A model generated the notes under the pieces. It was not told the DNA's origin and made no database searches. It saw nothing but the letters and a program-made list of their open reading frames with translations. From CAWFGS01 sp963815535 (lineage in GTDB: Bacteria > Pseudomonadota > Alphaproteobacteria > Sphingomonadales > Sphingomonadaceae), in assembly GCA_963815535.1 (NCBI GenBank), contig CAWFGS010000006.1, positions 124,001 to 188,000 on the forward strand: a stretch of DNA of 64,000 nt. Reading direction: 5' to 3'. This document shows, one piece after another, positions 36,349-46,802 of the stretch. A program made the position numbers and the translations under genes. Position 1 is the first letter of the stretch. The number at the start of each line of letters is the position of its first letter.

Positions 36349-37522
36349 TCACAAAGCCTTTTCGTAAATCACATATTCGCGGTTGACCGTACTTTCGATG
36401 GCATCGGCAATGGCCAGCATGCCCTTGTTATCGTCCAGCACCCACCCGATCTCGCCGCGCGTCGCACCGAACTTGGCGTTGGCGTCGGCCCGTATGTAAC
36501 TGATCAACATGAAAGCCAGCTGGCTCGCCAGCCGGGTGTTCTGATGTTCGCGCAGAACGCCCATCAGCGGCACGCGCATCGTGCGCGCCGTGGGCTTCCG
36601 AAGCCAGCGCAACAAGGTCAACCATCCGAACGGGAACAGTTTTCCGCCAATTTTCTTCAACGGCTCGTTGAAATCGGGCAGATGTCATCATGAAGGCGAC
36701 CGGCTTGCCATCGAGTTCCGCGATGCGGATCAGTTCGGGATGGACCAGCGGTTTCATCTTCTTGCCGATATAGGCGATTTCGGCATCGGTGAAGGGCACG
36801 AACCCCCAGTTTTGCGACCAGGCATCGTTAAGGATATTGAGGATGATCGCTGCATCGCGATCGAAATGCGCGAGCTCCACCTTGCGGATGGCGACCCCCG
36901 CCTTGCGCTCCCCCGACTTGACGATGCGTTGTACGATCGGTGGAAATTCGCCGGCAATACCAACTTCATATGTCAGCAGCGATTTGGCATGCGCGTAATC
37001 GAGCGCCTTCACCCATCCTTCGTAATCCGGCGAATTGTGCCCCATCATTACTGTGGGCGAATGATCGTGTCCCCGCACCAGCAGACCGGGTTCCTCCCAT
37101 ATCGACAGCGACAGGGGCGCAAGGACGCGAGTCATGCCCTGATCGCGCAACCATTGTTCCGCCGCCGTTATCAGCGCGGCTGCCACGGACTGGTCGGCAG
37201 CTTCCATCAGGCCCCAATTGCCTGTACCCGGACCCATTCCCTGTTCGGCAGGCTGACGTTCGGCGAGATGATCGATATGCGCGGATATCCGGCCGACGAC
37301 CTTTTCACCACGCCGCGCGACGAACAATTGCACGGTCGCATGTCCGAAAAAGGGGTTGCGAGCAGGATCGATCAGCTCCGCCACTTCGGATCGCAGGGGC
37401 GGCACCCATGCGGGATCCCGTTCGTTCAGGCGATAGGCGATGTCGATGAATGCTTTGCGATCGCGCTTTCCGCCGCGACCCGTGGGAACGGGTGTAATAT
37501 CGATAGCTGTTTCGTTTTGCAT
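36349..37522 (-). CDS. GNAT-like N-acetyltransferase family protein, about 390 aa (frame broken once)
   Basis: A long cytosolic protein beginning FIDIAYRLNERDPAWVPPLRSEVAELIDPARNPFF, typical of a conserved hypothetical family with a GNAT-like fold. Middle segments include PLSLSIWEEPGLLVRG and NILNDAWSQNWGFVPFTDAEI. The C-terminal part continues in another frame from about 36683 (LPDFNEPLKKIGGKLFPFGW to the stop at 36349), consistent with one extra base after AFMMT. The substrate is unknown; no acetyl-CoA loop is as clear as in the shorter GNATs. Confidence 0.75.
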
Positions 37523-37685
37523 ATTCGTTACGATTTTCGCTCTCGTTCAGGTGGCTTTCGGCTGTTGTGTGCTTATCTATCGGTGTCAACACGATCGCAA
37601 CGCAGGTGGCCGATAAGCGGCGATGCATGACGGGGTTGGCCCGAACGCGCGCGATGCGATAGGATGCTGTAGAGAAACCGATTAT

Positions 37686-38783
37686 ATGAACGCCCCGCAA
37701 TCTTTCGGCCCAGATGCCGCTTCGGCCCCATTGTCGAGAAGCGTTGCCAAACGCACCGACTTCGCGACTTCCGATGACAAGGATCTGCTGCGCGCCGCGC
37801 GCGATCTGACGAAGGATATCGCCGCCGCCGATCCTGGTATCTACTGGTTCGACATGATCGCATCCGCCGTGCTGGGCTACAGTGCCCTGGCAGGTGCAAT
37901 CCTGATCGACACCGTATGGATTGCGGTTCTGTGCGGATTGGTTTCCGCGCTCGCGCTGTATCGGGCGTTGCTGTTCATTCACGAATTGTCGCATATCCAC
38001 AAGAATGCGCTGCCGGGCTTTCGCACAGCGTGGAATGCGCTGATCGGCGTGCCGATGCTGACGCCGTCCTTCATGTATGAAGGGGTGCATACGCTGCATC
38101 ACGCGCGGACCCGCTACGGCACGGTTCAGGATCCCGAATATCTGCCGCTGGCGATGATGAAACCGTGGAGCTTGCCGCTGTTCATACTGATCTCGTTGCT
38201 CGCGCCGCCGGCGTTGCTGTTGCGATATGCGGTGCTCGTTCCGCTGGGTGCGGTATTTCCACCGGTTCGCGCTTTCGTCTGGCAGCGTTTTTCCGCCCTA
38301 TCCATCAATCCCGATTTCCGCCGCCGCCCACCCGAAGGTGATCTGAAGCGCCGCGTTTTCTGGCAGGAGCTGGCTGCCAGCATCTGGTCGATCGTATTGC
38401 TGGGCAGTGTATTCGTGATCGGGTGGAAACCCCTGCTGGTCGCTTTGGCGGTATTTTCGTTCACCGCCGTTCTCAATCAGCTGCGAACACTGGTCGCGCA
38501 TTTATGGGAAAACGATGGGGAGGCGATGACGGTAACGGCGCAATATCTCGATTCCGTCAACGTTCCGCCGCCCGGTCTGGTTGCGGAAATCTGGGCGCCG
38601 GTCGGGTTGCGCTATCACGCATTGCATCATCTGCTGCCATCGATGCCGTATCATTCCCTACCCGAAGCGCATCGCCGATTGTCCGCCCATTTGGGTGCAG
38701 GTTCCACTTACGATGGGGCGAACCACGCCGGAATGCGGCCATTGGTCGCGCGTATCGCGCGCAGCACATTCACGGCGCGTTAG
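37686..38783 (+). CDS. Fatty acid desaturase family protein
   Basis: A 365-residue membrane desaturase. Histidine clusters are HELSH (after helix 2), HTLHHARTRYG and HALHHLLPSMPYH, with helices between. It differs from the desaturase at 13496-14401 in spacing and sequence. Relatives act on fatty acids, sphingoid bases or carotenoids. ATG at 37686 was taken instead of the first in-frame ATG at 37623 because conservation begins after it. Confidence 0.82.
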   Translation: MNAPQSFGPDAASAPLSRSVAKRTDFATSDDKDLLRAARDLTKDIAAADPGIYWFDMIASAVLGYSALAGAILIDTVWIAVLCGLVSALALYRALLFIHELSHIHKNALPGFRTAWNALIGVPMLTPSFMYEGVHTLHHARTRYGTVQDPEYLPLAMMKPWSLPLFILISLLAPPALLLRYAVLVPLGAVFPPVRAFVWQRFSALSINPDFRRRPPEGDLKRRVFWQELAASIWSIVLLGSVFVIGWKPLLVALAVFSFTAVLNQLRTLVAHLWENDGEAMTVTAQYLDSVNVPPPGLVAEIWAPVGLRYHALHHLLPSMPYHSLPEAHRRLSAHLGAGSTYDGANHAGMRPLVARIARSTFTAR

Positions 38784-38816
38784 GCGAGATAGCCCCCGTC
38801 GATTATTGCACGTCGA

Positions 38817-39056
38817 TTATTGCGCGTCGGTCGTTTCTTCGACCGGAATGTTGTCACCACTAGCCATCGCATCGACCTGCTCATCCGTTCCGCCTATGAC
38901 GGTGTCGTTGTCGGGCGCAGGCGCGTCGTTTGCGTCGTTGACCTCGACAGGGGCGGGCAATCCTTCTTCGTAACTGGTGTCCGGCACGGGGTCGCTGCCA
39001 CATGAGGCAAGGGATAGCATGGCGACGCCGGCGAAGATAATTCGGGTGTGGGTCAT
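38817..39056 (-). CDS. Small acidic lipoprotein, unknown
   Basis: A 79-residue protein with a signal peptide ending in the lipobox LASC (Cys at residue 19), followed by a short acidic, disordered tail rich in Asp, Glu, Pro and Asn. It should be lipid-anchored in the envelope. I recognise no family. It stands alone, convergent to the desaturase. Confidence 0.6.
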   Translation of the reverse strand: MTHTRIIFAGVAMLSLASCGSDPVPDTSYEEGLPAPVEVNDANDAPAPDNDTVIGGTDEQVDAMASGDNIPVEETTDAQ

Positions 39057-39126
39057 CGATAACTCCTGTGTGTTCGGACAAAAGACGCACCGGGCCGGTG
39101 CAACGTTCCAGCGATACCCGTCTATC

Positions 39127-39661
39127 TCAATGCAGGAAGCGGATCATCGCTGTGCGCCGTTCCGCCGGAAGGCCGGATGCGCTTTCCGCATCAAGCAACG
39201 CTTTCAGCCGCGGATTGGCCTCCATGTCGTCCACGGCAACGAAGCCCAAACCGGCGTAGAACGGGGCATTCCAGGCGATATCGGCGAATGTCGTCAGGGT
39301 CAGCGCGTCGAAGCCTGAATTGCGTGCTATCGACGATCAGCGCACGGATCATGCCGCTGCCGATACCCTGCCGCTGAAAATCGGCATGGACCGCCATTTG
39401 CACGATATGCAGTTCCCGGCCCGCAGGCTCGGCAATGACGAAGCCGATTATGCGCGGACCGATCCGCACGACGAGGCTGCGGCCTCGCGCGATATACGCG
39501 CGCAGTTCGTTCGTGTCGAAGATAGGAAGGCGTGCGGCAGGCGCGCGATCGTTGGCGAACAGAAGGTCAGCCGACCGTTCGATGTCGGGCAGATATTCGG
39601 CATCGCCACACCGCGCGAGATGCAGGGTCCAGTCCGCTGCCGCAATGGACCCTTGCGTCAT
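39127..39661 (-). CDS. GNAT family N-acetyltransferase (frame broken once)
   Basis: A GNAT protein of about 177 residues: ELRAYIARGRSLVVRIG, GRELHIVQMAVHADFQRQGIGSGMIRALI (motif A) and, in the next frame, SGFDALTLTTF with an ending ESASGLPAERRTAMIRFLH. One extra C on the coding strand (39322) explains the shift; removal gives VDSTNSGFDA. The start overlaps the lptG stop by 4 bp, so it belongs to the clpS-lptF-lptG strand. The substrate is unknown. Confidence 0.82.
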
Positions 39662-40759
39662 TCCTCCGTCCTGATCAGCACCGTTTCGCCGATCAGGAAG
39701 AACAGCACGAACGGAGCCCATGCTGCCAGCAGAGGCGAATATCCGCCGAAATCGCCCATCGCCAACGCTGCGTTATCGACCACGAAATAGGTAAATCCCA
39801 ACGCCATGCCGATCAGCGCGCGCAGGAATACCTGCCCCGATCGCGCCAGGCCGAATGCGGCGATGGAACCGAGCAAAGGCATCAGGAACGCGCTGAGCGG
39901 TCCCGATATCTTGTGCCACCATTTCGTCCGCAATTCGCTGGTTCGCCGCCCTGCCGCCTCGTAGGAATCGATGGCATCGGACAGTTCGAAGAAGGACAGC
40001 GTGGCGGGATCGACGCGCGACAGTTCGATCTCTTCGGGCGACAGATCCTTGTCCCGACGATCGGCCTGTGCCACGTTGTGCGTCTGTGCCGTGCTGGCGA
40101 TGAAACGGGTGGCGTTTTCAACTCGCCATCCGGGCGCGGCATAGGTTGCACGGTCGGCGCGCAATTGCTGCGCGATCAACCGGTGGCCGACCGTTCGTAC
40201 CAGGTCACGCCCTGCATCGTCATCGCATCGCCCGTTCCCGAAATGACCTTGGCGCTCAGAACGTGTGTGCCGTCGGTCAGATAGACATTGGCGCGTGCGG
40301 TCGCTGCTGTCGGGCAGCGGGCCGTATTCCGCCGCCTCCCATGCTTTCAACGTGGCAGTCGCGCGCGTGACGATGCGTTCGTTGAATGCGAAGCTGACCG
40401 CACTGACCATCAAGGCGGTCAGCAACAGCGGCGCCAGCACCTGATGCGCGGACATACCCGCCGCCTTCATCGCGATGACTTCGCTGTTCTGGTTGAGCGC
40501 GACCAGCCCGATCAATGTGGCGAGCAGCACGGAATAAGGCAGGAAGCTCTGGATCAGTTGCGGAATGCGCAGACTGGCATAGGTCAGCAACTGCGCCTGG
40601 CCATTGCCTTCGACCGCCAGAATGTCGCCGCTCTTGCCGAGGATATCCAGCATCAGCAGCACCAGCACCAGCATCACCAGAACGGCCAGGATGCGCACGA
40701 CGAACAGCTTCGCCAGATACAGCGTCAGGCTGGCGGGACGGGAAGAAATCGAGCTGCAT
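39658..40759 (-). CDS. lptG: LPS export ABC transporter permease LptG (frame broken several times)
   Basis: An LptG-type permease of the Lpt bridge that moves LPS to the outer membrane. N-terminal helices LFVVRILAVLVMLVLVLLML and IQSFLPYSVLLATLIGLVALNQNSEVIAMKAAGMS, a periplasmic beta-jellyroll part (APGWRVENATRF) and C-terminal helices are present. Frame changes: near 40732 (extra base; corrected start MQLDFFPSRSLTLYLAK at 40759), near 40300 (extra C; restores RTRNVYLTDGTHVLSAKV) and near 40190. LptG is normally essential, so these are probably sequence errors. Confidence 0.9.
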
Positions 40760-40787
40760 GGGCTAGGTGTCGCGCCCGCGCTGGCGT

Positions 40788-42062
40788 TCAGCGGTGCGGA
40801 GGGATTGGATTGCAGCAGCCCGGTTTGCCCAGCGCCGCATCGGCGCTGCTGGTTCGCTTGCCGAACAGTTTGCCGATGGCCTTGCCGATCTTGGCGAAAG
40901 CCGCCTCCAGCGCGCCGATCGCCTGACCGCCCGGCACATGGGCAACTCGATAATACATCCACACGATCAGCGCCGCGAAAACGGCGAACGGGCCCCACAG
41001 GGCCAGGATCGGATCGGCCCGGCCCAACGCGGCGATATCCTCCCCATACTGGTTCACCTTGTGATAGGAGACGACCATCACGATGGCCACGAACACGCCC
41101 AGCGCACTGGTCGATCGTTTGGGCGGTATGCCCAGCGCGACAGCCAGCAGCGGCATCAGGAACATGATGACCACTTCCACCAATCGGTAATTGAAACTGG
41201 CCTGGCTGGCATCGCGCTTGGCTTCGCTGACATTGTCGTTCCAGCCGATGTTGAAGCAGTTCGGGCAGGATATATTCGCGTTCCGCATCGCCGCGCCCGC
41301 GGAACTGTTCGATGCGCGGCAGATCGATCGGCAGGTCGTTGCGCGCGAAAGACGCGACGCGCGGGGTGGGGCCGCCATCCCGGTCCATATCCGCTGTCCT
41401 GCACGATCAGACCATCGCGCAGGCGCAGGATGATGGTGTCCGGACTGTCGCTGGTGGCAAGGAACGTCCCTTCCTTGGCGGAAATGCGACAGCACCTGTC
41501 CGTCATCATCCGTAACGCGCGCGAAAATGCCGCCCAGATCGCGGCCGTCATTACGGCTTTCCTCTATCCGCAGGGCCATGCGATCGTCCAGCGTGGTGAA
41601 TTCGCCCACCTTGATCGATGCGCCGAGCGCGCCCGACCGCAGTTCGTATTCCAGTTGTTCGTAGTAATAGCGGCTGACGGGGTGGACATAGAATACGATG
41701 GCGATGTTGATGCCGACCATCAGCAGCGTCAGCAGATAGGGCACGCGCAACAGCCGACCATAGCCAAGGCCCGACGCCGCGCATGGTGTCGAGTTCGCTG
41801 GTGGTGGCCAAGCTTGCGAAATGCGAACAGGATGCCGAGCAGCAGCCCCAGCGGGATCGCCAGCGCCGCATATTCGGGGATCAGGCTGACCAGCATCTTG
41901 AACACGACGTCGATCGGGCCGCCTTCGGTGGCGACGAATTCGAACAGACGCGTCATCTTCTCGATCGTCAGCAGCGATGCCGCCAGCGCGAACACGCCCA
42001 GCATCGGGCACGATCGTCAGCCGGAAGATATATCGATCGAGGGCGGGAATGAAATTGAACAC
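40788..42062 (-). CDS. lptF: LPS export ABC transporter permease LptF (frame broken six times)
   Basis: LptF partners LptG in the LPS export transporter. The GTG at 42062 starts FNFIPALDRYIFRLTIVP, followed by MLGVFALAASLLTIEKMTRLFEFVATEGG, helices at YAALAIPLGLLLGILFAFR, the jellyroll region and C-terminal helices MFLMPLLAVALGIPPKRSTSALG. Six single extra bases explain all frame changes: about 42006-42008, 41808-41809, 41770-41772, 41490, 41388 and 41255. Each removal restores recognisable LptF sequence. It is the most damaged gene of the window and still collinear along its full length. Confidence 0.88.
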   Translation of the reverse strand: MFNFIPALDRYIFRLTIVPDAGRVRAGGIAADDREDDASVRIRRHRRRPDRRRVQDAGQPDPRICGAGDPAGAAARHPVRISQAWPPPANSTPCAASGLGYGRLLRVPYLLTLLMVGINIAIVFYVHPVSRYYYEQLEYELRSGALGASIKVGEFTTLDDRMALRIEESRNDGRDLGGIFARVTDDDGQVLSHFRQGRDVPCHQRQSGHHHPAPARWSDRAGQRIWTGMAAPPRASRLSRATTCRSICRASNSSAGAAMRNANISCPNCFNIGWNDNVSEAKRDASQASFNYRLVEVVIMFLMPLLAVALGIPPKRSTSALGVFVAIVMVVSYHKVNQYGEDIAALGRADPILALWGPFAVFAALIVWMYYRVAHVPGGQAIGALEAAFAKIGKAIGKLFGKRTSSADAALGKPGCCNPIPPHR

Positions 42063-42199
42063 GGATGCTCGCTGCGGCTGGACGCCTATCGGCCCCCGTG
42101 AAATACTGTTTCGCGACCGCGATAGCGCGAAAATACCCGTCAGGTCATGCCCGATCGATAATTGGTGCATTCGCGCCGAGTTTCGGCGACCGCGTTGGG

Positions 42200-42564
42200 T
42201 TACGCCTTTTCCAACGTGCATTGCAGCGGGTGCTGGTTCTGTTTGGCGAAATCCATCACCTGATTGACCTTGGTTTCGGCCACTTCGTACGGGAAGACGC
42301 CGCAAATCCCGACGCCCTTCTGATGGACGTGCAACATAACCCGCGTTGCCTGTTCCATATCCATGCGGAAAAAATTCTTCAGCACCATGACGACGAATTC
42401 CATCGGCGTGTAGTCGTCGTTCAGCAGCAGCACCTTGTACATGCTGGGTTTTTTGGGCTTGGTCCGGGTCTTGGTTGCGACGCCGACTCGTCATCCGGAT
42501 CGCTCGCCATCGCCGGGCCGTTATCGCCCGGGCCATCGTCGTCGCCACCATAGGGGCGAAGCAT
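42200..42564 (-). CDS. clpS: ATP-dependent Clp protease adaptor (frame broken near N-terminus)
   Basis: The ClpS core MYKVLLLNDDYTPMEFVVMVLKNFF and HVHQKGVGICGVFPYEVAETKVNQV is complete and ends at 42200. It delivers N-degron substrates to ClpA. The N-terminal tail of the family (VATKTRTKPKKPS) precedes the core in frame, but an in-frame stop sits just before it; a frame change near 42480 (one base missing or two extra) links it to MASDPDDES in the frame starting at 42564. The exact start is uncertain. Confidence 0.88.
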
Positions 42565-42779
42565 GGCAGCGGGCGGAGGAAATCCGGGGCGGAGGTGAGG
42601 GGCAGCATTCATACAGTGTGACAATATCGTGAAGCCGTCGCCAATTCGCAAGGCTGCAAATGCAATTCGGGCCGAAGGCGATGCCCCCGGCCCGAAATCG
42701 TCCGATCTCCTCTTCGCAGCCTGCAATCGATGTTCGAAGCGAAATTGCCGCAATCGAGTGCAGCTCCGTTCAGGCGGCC

Positions 42780-43491
42780 TTACGGCGGAGTCGCATCGGT
42801 CGTAACGCTCATGCGAGTGGACAGAGGCGCGAACATGTCGTTGGCGAGCTTGATCATCGTTTCGGTGTTCTTCGAACCCTGCGCGACCATCGCATCGAAA
42901 TTGCGACGGGCGAGTTCGCCCTGCAGCTGGAACAGTTCGGTCGGCGATTTGACCGAAGCCATCTTCTTGACGTCGGCGGTGACGGTTTCGAATGCGATCT
43001 TCGCGTCGGCAACGACCGTACGGCCCATTTCCTGCATGCCATTGGCCAGGATCTTGCCCGATTCCACGACGGCTTCGCATGTTGCCCTTGCCCAGTTCGG
43101 CGGCTTCGGATGCGATATTGCCGGTCTTCGGCAGATGGCGGTCTGCATACGGGCCTGCATGTCGGACGGCGGTTTCCTTCACGGTGTTGGCGGCGTTTTG
43201 AACTTTTTCGTTGGTCATGATTTTTTCTTTCAATTCGTTGATCTTGGGCGCGGCGGTCTTCGCGCGTTTGGTGACGGTCGCCTTGGCTGCCGTTGCAGCT
43301 TTTTTCAAAGGCGCCTTTTTAACGGCTTTCTTTTTTGCCGGGGCGGATGCGGTTTTCTTGACCGGATCGGCTTCCACGGCTTCGGCAACCTGCGCGATGT
43401 CGATCGTGTCGCTGGATGCGGTATCGGTTTTCGTTTCTGCGCGCGCACTCTGCGTGGCGGCGTCGATCTTGCTGGTATTGGTGTTCGACAT
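42780..43491 (-). CDS. Phasin family protein with Lys/Ala-rich N-terminal tail (frame broken once)
   Basis: A PHA granule-associated phasin. The C-terminal helix bundle (VVADAKIAFETVTADVKKMASVKSPTELFQLQGELARRNFDAMVAQGSKNTETMIKLANDMFAPLSTRM) is typical. The first 90 residues are unusual: acidic at first, then a Lys/Ala/Pro repeat (KKKAVKKAPLKKAATAAKATVTKRAKTAAP) like histone H1 or PhaF tails. The frame is lost at 43080; removing one base gives GKGNCEAVVESGKI. It lies 110 bp downstream of phaC with an inverted repeat between. Confidence 0.87.
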
Positions 43492-43532
43492 AAATAACCT
43501 TCCTGCCCGCGAGCCGGGAGAAGGCTCGATGT

Positions 43533-43588
43533 TGCACTGCACAAATTAAGCAGTTTCACATCGAAGTCAAGTATTTTTGTGCAGTGCA
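43533..43588. promoter_or_regulatory. Inverted repeat upstream of phasin, candidate PhaR operators
   Basis: TGCACTGCACAAA (43533-43545) and its exact reverse complement TTTGTGCAGTGCA (43576-43588) face each other across 30 bases. Each arm is itself a TGCA-N-TGCA dyad. TGC-rich dyads are bound by the PHA repressor PhaR in other alphaproteobacteria, so these are likely operators controlling phasin. A looped mRNA structure after phaC is an alternative. Confidence 0.55.
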
Positions 43589-43601
43589 GCATAAAACGTG
43601 T

Positions 43602-45469
43602 TTAACGCGTTTTGACGTATCGTCCCGGCGCGTCTTCCAAGGCGACGTCCGCTTTACCCATCAATGTGCGTTTGCCTGCAACCTTAATCATCGTGTCATT
43701 TTGGGAGCGGATCCAATCGATCCAGTCGGGCCACCAGCTGCCGCCATGTTCTTGCGCCCCGGCGACGAATTCGTCCAGGGAAGCGGCGCCGCTATCGTTG
43801 GTCCAATATTGGTATTTCCCCGCTGCGGGCGGATTGACAACGCCGGCGATGTGGCCCGATCCCGGCCAGCACGAACCGGATCGGTCCGGCAAAATGGTCG
43901 GTCGCCTGCCATACACTGGCGGCGGGGGCGATATGATCCTCGCGGCCGGCCTGGATATAAGTGGGTGTGGTAACGGCCGTCAGGTCGATCGGCGTGCCGT
44001 CTCGCCGACAATGCGCCGGGCTGCACCAGCTTGTTGCCGCGATAGAGATCGCGCAGATATTCGCCATGCCATTTTGCGGGCAGATTGGTGACATCCCCGT
44101 TCCAGTGAAGCAGATCGAACGCCGGATAGTCTTCCCCCATCAGGTAATTGTTGATGACGTAATTCCAGATCAGATCGGTCCCGCGCAGCATATTGAACGC
44201 AGCGGCGATGTAGCGACCATCGATGTAGCCATCCGTCGCCAATTTCCCGATCGCGTCCGATTGCCGGTCGTCGATCAGGTTCAGCAATTCACCGGCCTGT
44301 GCGAAATCGACTTGCGCTGTGAAGAACGTCGCGCTTTCCACTCGGTCCGCTTGCTTGCGCTGGGCCATGATGCTGAGCGTGGCGGCCAACGTAGTGCCGG
44401 CCACGCAATAGCCAATCGTATGAACGCTGGGCACATCGAGCCGTTCGCGGACGACATCGATCGCCTCCATCTGGGCGCGGATATAATCGTCCCACACGAT
44501 GTCGGCCATGCTGGCATCCGCCGATTTCCAACTGACCATGAACACGGTCAGCCCCTGTTCCACCGCCCATTTGACGAAACTTTTCTTGGGATTGAGATCG
44601 AGAATATAGAAGCGGTTGATCCACGGCGGGAAGATCACCAGCGGCACGGACAGCACGTCGTCGGTCGTGGGACTGTACTGGATCAGTTGATACAAGGGCG
44701 TTTCATGAACGACCTTGCCCGGCGTTACCGCGATGTTTTCCCCAACGACGAAGGCATCGGGATCGGTATGGGTCAATTGGCCCTTTTTCGCATCGGCCAT
44801 CAGATGCGCCATGCCCTTACGCAGGTTTTCCCCTTGCGTTTTCATCGTCCGTTCGATGACCAGCGGGTTGGTCATCGGAAAGTTCGCAGGGCTCATCATT
44901 TCGCAAATGGCACGGGTGGTGAAGCGCAGATGTTCGCGCCGGGCGTCGGGCAAATCGCCGATTTCCTCGACCATCTCGGTCAGCCGTTCGCTGACCATCA
45001 GATAGGTTTGGTGCAACAACGCGAACATCGGATCGGCGCGCCAGCGGTCGTCCGCAAAACGCTTGTCGGAATAGGGCAGCGTGCCGGGCGTGTCGGGCGT
45101 GTCGGCGCTCTTCGCGGATTGCGCGGTGTCCGGCAATCCCGGCATATTGGGCAAGGCCATGCCGAACTGTGCCATTACCTTTTGATATAATGCCGCCCCA
45201 TCCTGCCACAATTGCGCCTGATGCGCGGGATCGGTCAACGGCATCGCTTCGAACCAGTTCTGAAACGTCGATTGCAAATGGGCCGGGTTCAGCGGCCCGT
45301 CGCCGCCTGCCCCCACCGCTGCGAATGGGTTCGCAGGCGGCGGCGCCATCAGCGATGGCATCATCTGCACCATCGCGTCCTGCATGGCGCTCATCTGTTC
45401 GGCCATTTCTCCGAACGATATTGCGGATGATTGACGGGTGGCGGAATTGTCCGGCGTTTGATCAGTCAT
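43602..45469 (-). CDS. phaC: Class I poly(3-hydroxyalkanoate) synthase (frame broken twice)
   Basis: A PhaC of about 620 residues that polymerises hydroxyacyl-CoA. The lipase-like box is GYCVAG with catalytic Cys355; the His/Asp region includes YIQAGREDHIAP and AGSGHIAGVVNPP. Frame changes: 44008 (extra T on the coding strand; corrected GALRRDGTPIDLTAV) and 43864-43865 (extra C; corrected VLAGSGHIAGVV). The C-terminal WPDWIDWIRSQNDTM is normal. ATG 45469. The partner phasin lies downstream; a TGCA dyad lies upstream. Confidence 0.93.
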
Positions 45470-45498
45470 GGGCAAACCATACAAGCTCGTCGCAATGA

Positions 45499-45512
45499 TT
45501 GCACCATTGCAA
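45499..45512. promoter_or_regulatory. TTGCA-N4-TGCAA dyad upstream of phaC
   Basis: TTGCA-CCAT-TGCAA is a perfect dyad with a 4-base centre, about 30 bp ahead of the phaC start in the 103-bp region shared with the divergent aminotransferase. It shares the TGCA half-site with the inverted repeat before the phasin gene, suggesting the same regulator (PhaR-like). Confidence 0.45.
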
Positions 45513-45572
45513 TATAGTGTTCATTGAAGGCGGCTCCCGCGCAACATACGCATTGCCAATGGTTGGACGACG

Positions 45573-46754
45573 ATGGATACCGATTTCTACCGCATGAAAC
45601 GCTTGCCGCCTTACGTCATTGCGGAGGTGAACGCGATGCGCCACGCAGCGCGGCGCGACGGCAGCGACATTATCGATCTGGGGATGGGCAATCCCGATCA
45701 GCCGCCGCCGCCGCACGTTATCGAAAAACTGTGCGAGGTCGCGCAGAAACCCAGCGCGCATGGCTATTCCCAGTCTCGCGGCATTCCCGGCTTGCGGCGC
45801 GCGCAGGCCGATTATTACGGTCGGCGCTTCGGCGTGGATATCGATGCCGAGAACGAGGTCGTGGTGACGATGGGGTCGAAAGAGGGGCTGGCCAGCCTCG
45901 CCAACGCGATCACCGCACCGGGCGATGTGGTGCTGGCGCCCAACCCGTCCTATCCCATCCACACTTTCGGTTTCATCATCGCGGGCGCAACCATCCGCGC
46001 CGTGCCGACCACACCGGACGAGGAATATTGGCGCAGCCTCGACAATGCGATGGCCTTCACCGTGCCGCGGCCCAGCGTGCTGGTGGTCAATTACCCGTCC
46101 AACCCCACCGCCGAAGTGGTGGACCTCGCATTCTACGAACGGCTGGTCGCCTGGGCGAAGGAAAACAAGGTCTGGATCCTGTCCGACCTTGCCTATTCGG
46201 AACTGTATTTTGATGGCAACCCGACCCCGTCGATCATGCAGGTGCCGGGCGCGAAGGATGTCGCGGTAGAGTTTACTTCGATGTCCAAAACCTATTCGAT
46301 GGCCGGATGGCGGATGGGGTTCGCCGTCGGCAATCGCGATCTGATCGCCGCGATGAGCCGGGTTAAATCCTATCTCGACTACGGCGCGTTCACCCCGATT
46401 CAGGCCGCGGCATGCGCGGCGCTGAACGGTCCGCAGGACATCGTCGAAAGCAATCGCCAACTGTATCATCAACGCCGCGATGTCATGGTGGAGGCGTTCG
46501 GCCGCGCCGGATGGGACATTCCGCCACCGCCCGCATCGATGTTCGCGTGGGCGCCGCTGCCCCCGGCGCTGACATCGATGGGCAGTCTGGAGTTTTCCAA
46601 GCAATTGCTGACCCATGCCAAGGTCGCCGTTGCGCCCGGCGTCGGCTATGGCGAAGAAGGCGAAGGTTTCGTTCGTATCGCTATGGTCGAAAACGAACAG
46701 AGGTTGCGGCAGGCGGCGCGCAACGTGAAGAAATACCTCGCATCCGTGGCTTGA
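45573..46754 (+). CDS. Class I/II PLP aminotransferase (AlaC/LL-DAP aminotransferase-like)
   Basis: A 393-residue fold-type I aminotransferase. It begins FYRMKRLPPYVIAEVNAMRHAARRDGSDIIDLGMGNPDQPPP, as in alanine transaminase AlaC and LL-diaminopimelate aminotransferase relatives. Motifs: VVNYPSNPTAEVV (PLP contact Asn), LSDLAYSELYFDG, the PLP lysine in SMSKTYSMAGWR, and the Arg of EGFVRIAMVENEQR. Glutamate-pyruvate transamination is the likely activity. The crotonase gene starts 48 bp downstream. Confidence 0.87.
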   Translation: MDTDFYRMKRLPPYVIAEVNAMRHAARRDGSDIIDLGMGNPDQPPPPHVIEKLCEVAQKPSAHGYSQSRGIPGLRRAQADYYGRRFGVDIDAENEVVVTMGSKEGLASLANAITAPGDVVLAPNPSYPIHTFGFIIAGATIRAVPTTPDEEYWRSLDNAMAFTVPRPSVLVVNYPSNPTAEVVDLAFYERLVAWAKENKVWILSDLAYSELYFDGNPTPSIMQVPGAKDVAVEFTSMSKTYSMAGWRMGFAVGNRDLIAAMSRVKSYLDYGAFTPIQAAACAALNGPQDIVESNRQLYHQRRDVMVEAFGRAGWDIPPPPASMFAWAPLPPALTSMGSLEFSKQLLTHAKVAVAPGVGYGEEGEGFVRIAMVENEQRLRQAARNVKKYLASVA

Positions 46755-46802
46755 ATTATGCCGCTACGTGCGAAAGAAAATGCATGCAGAAGGAGTAGGG
46801 CC

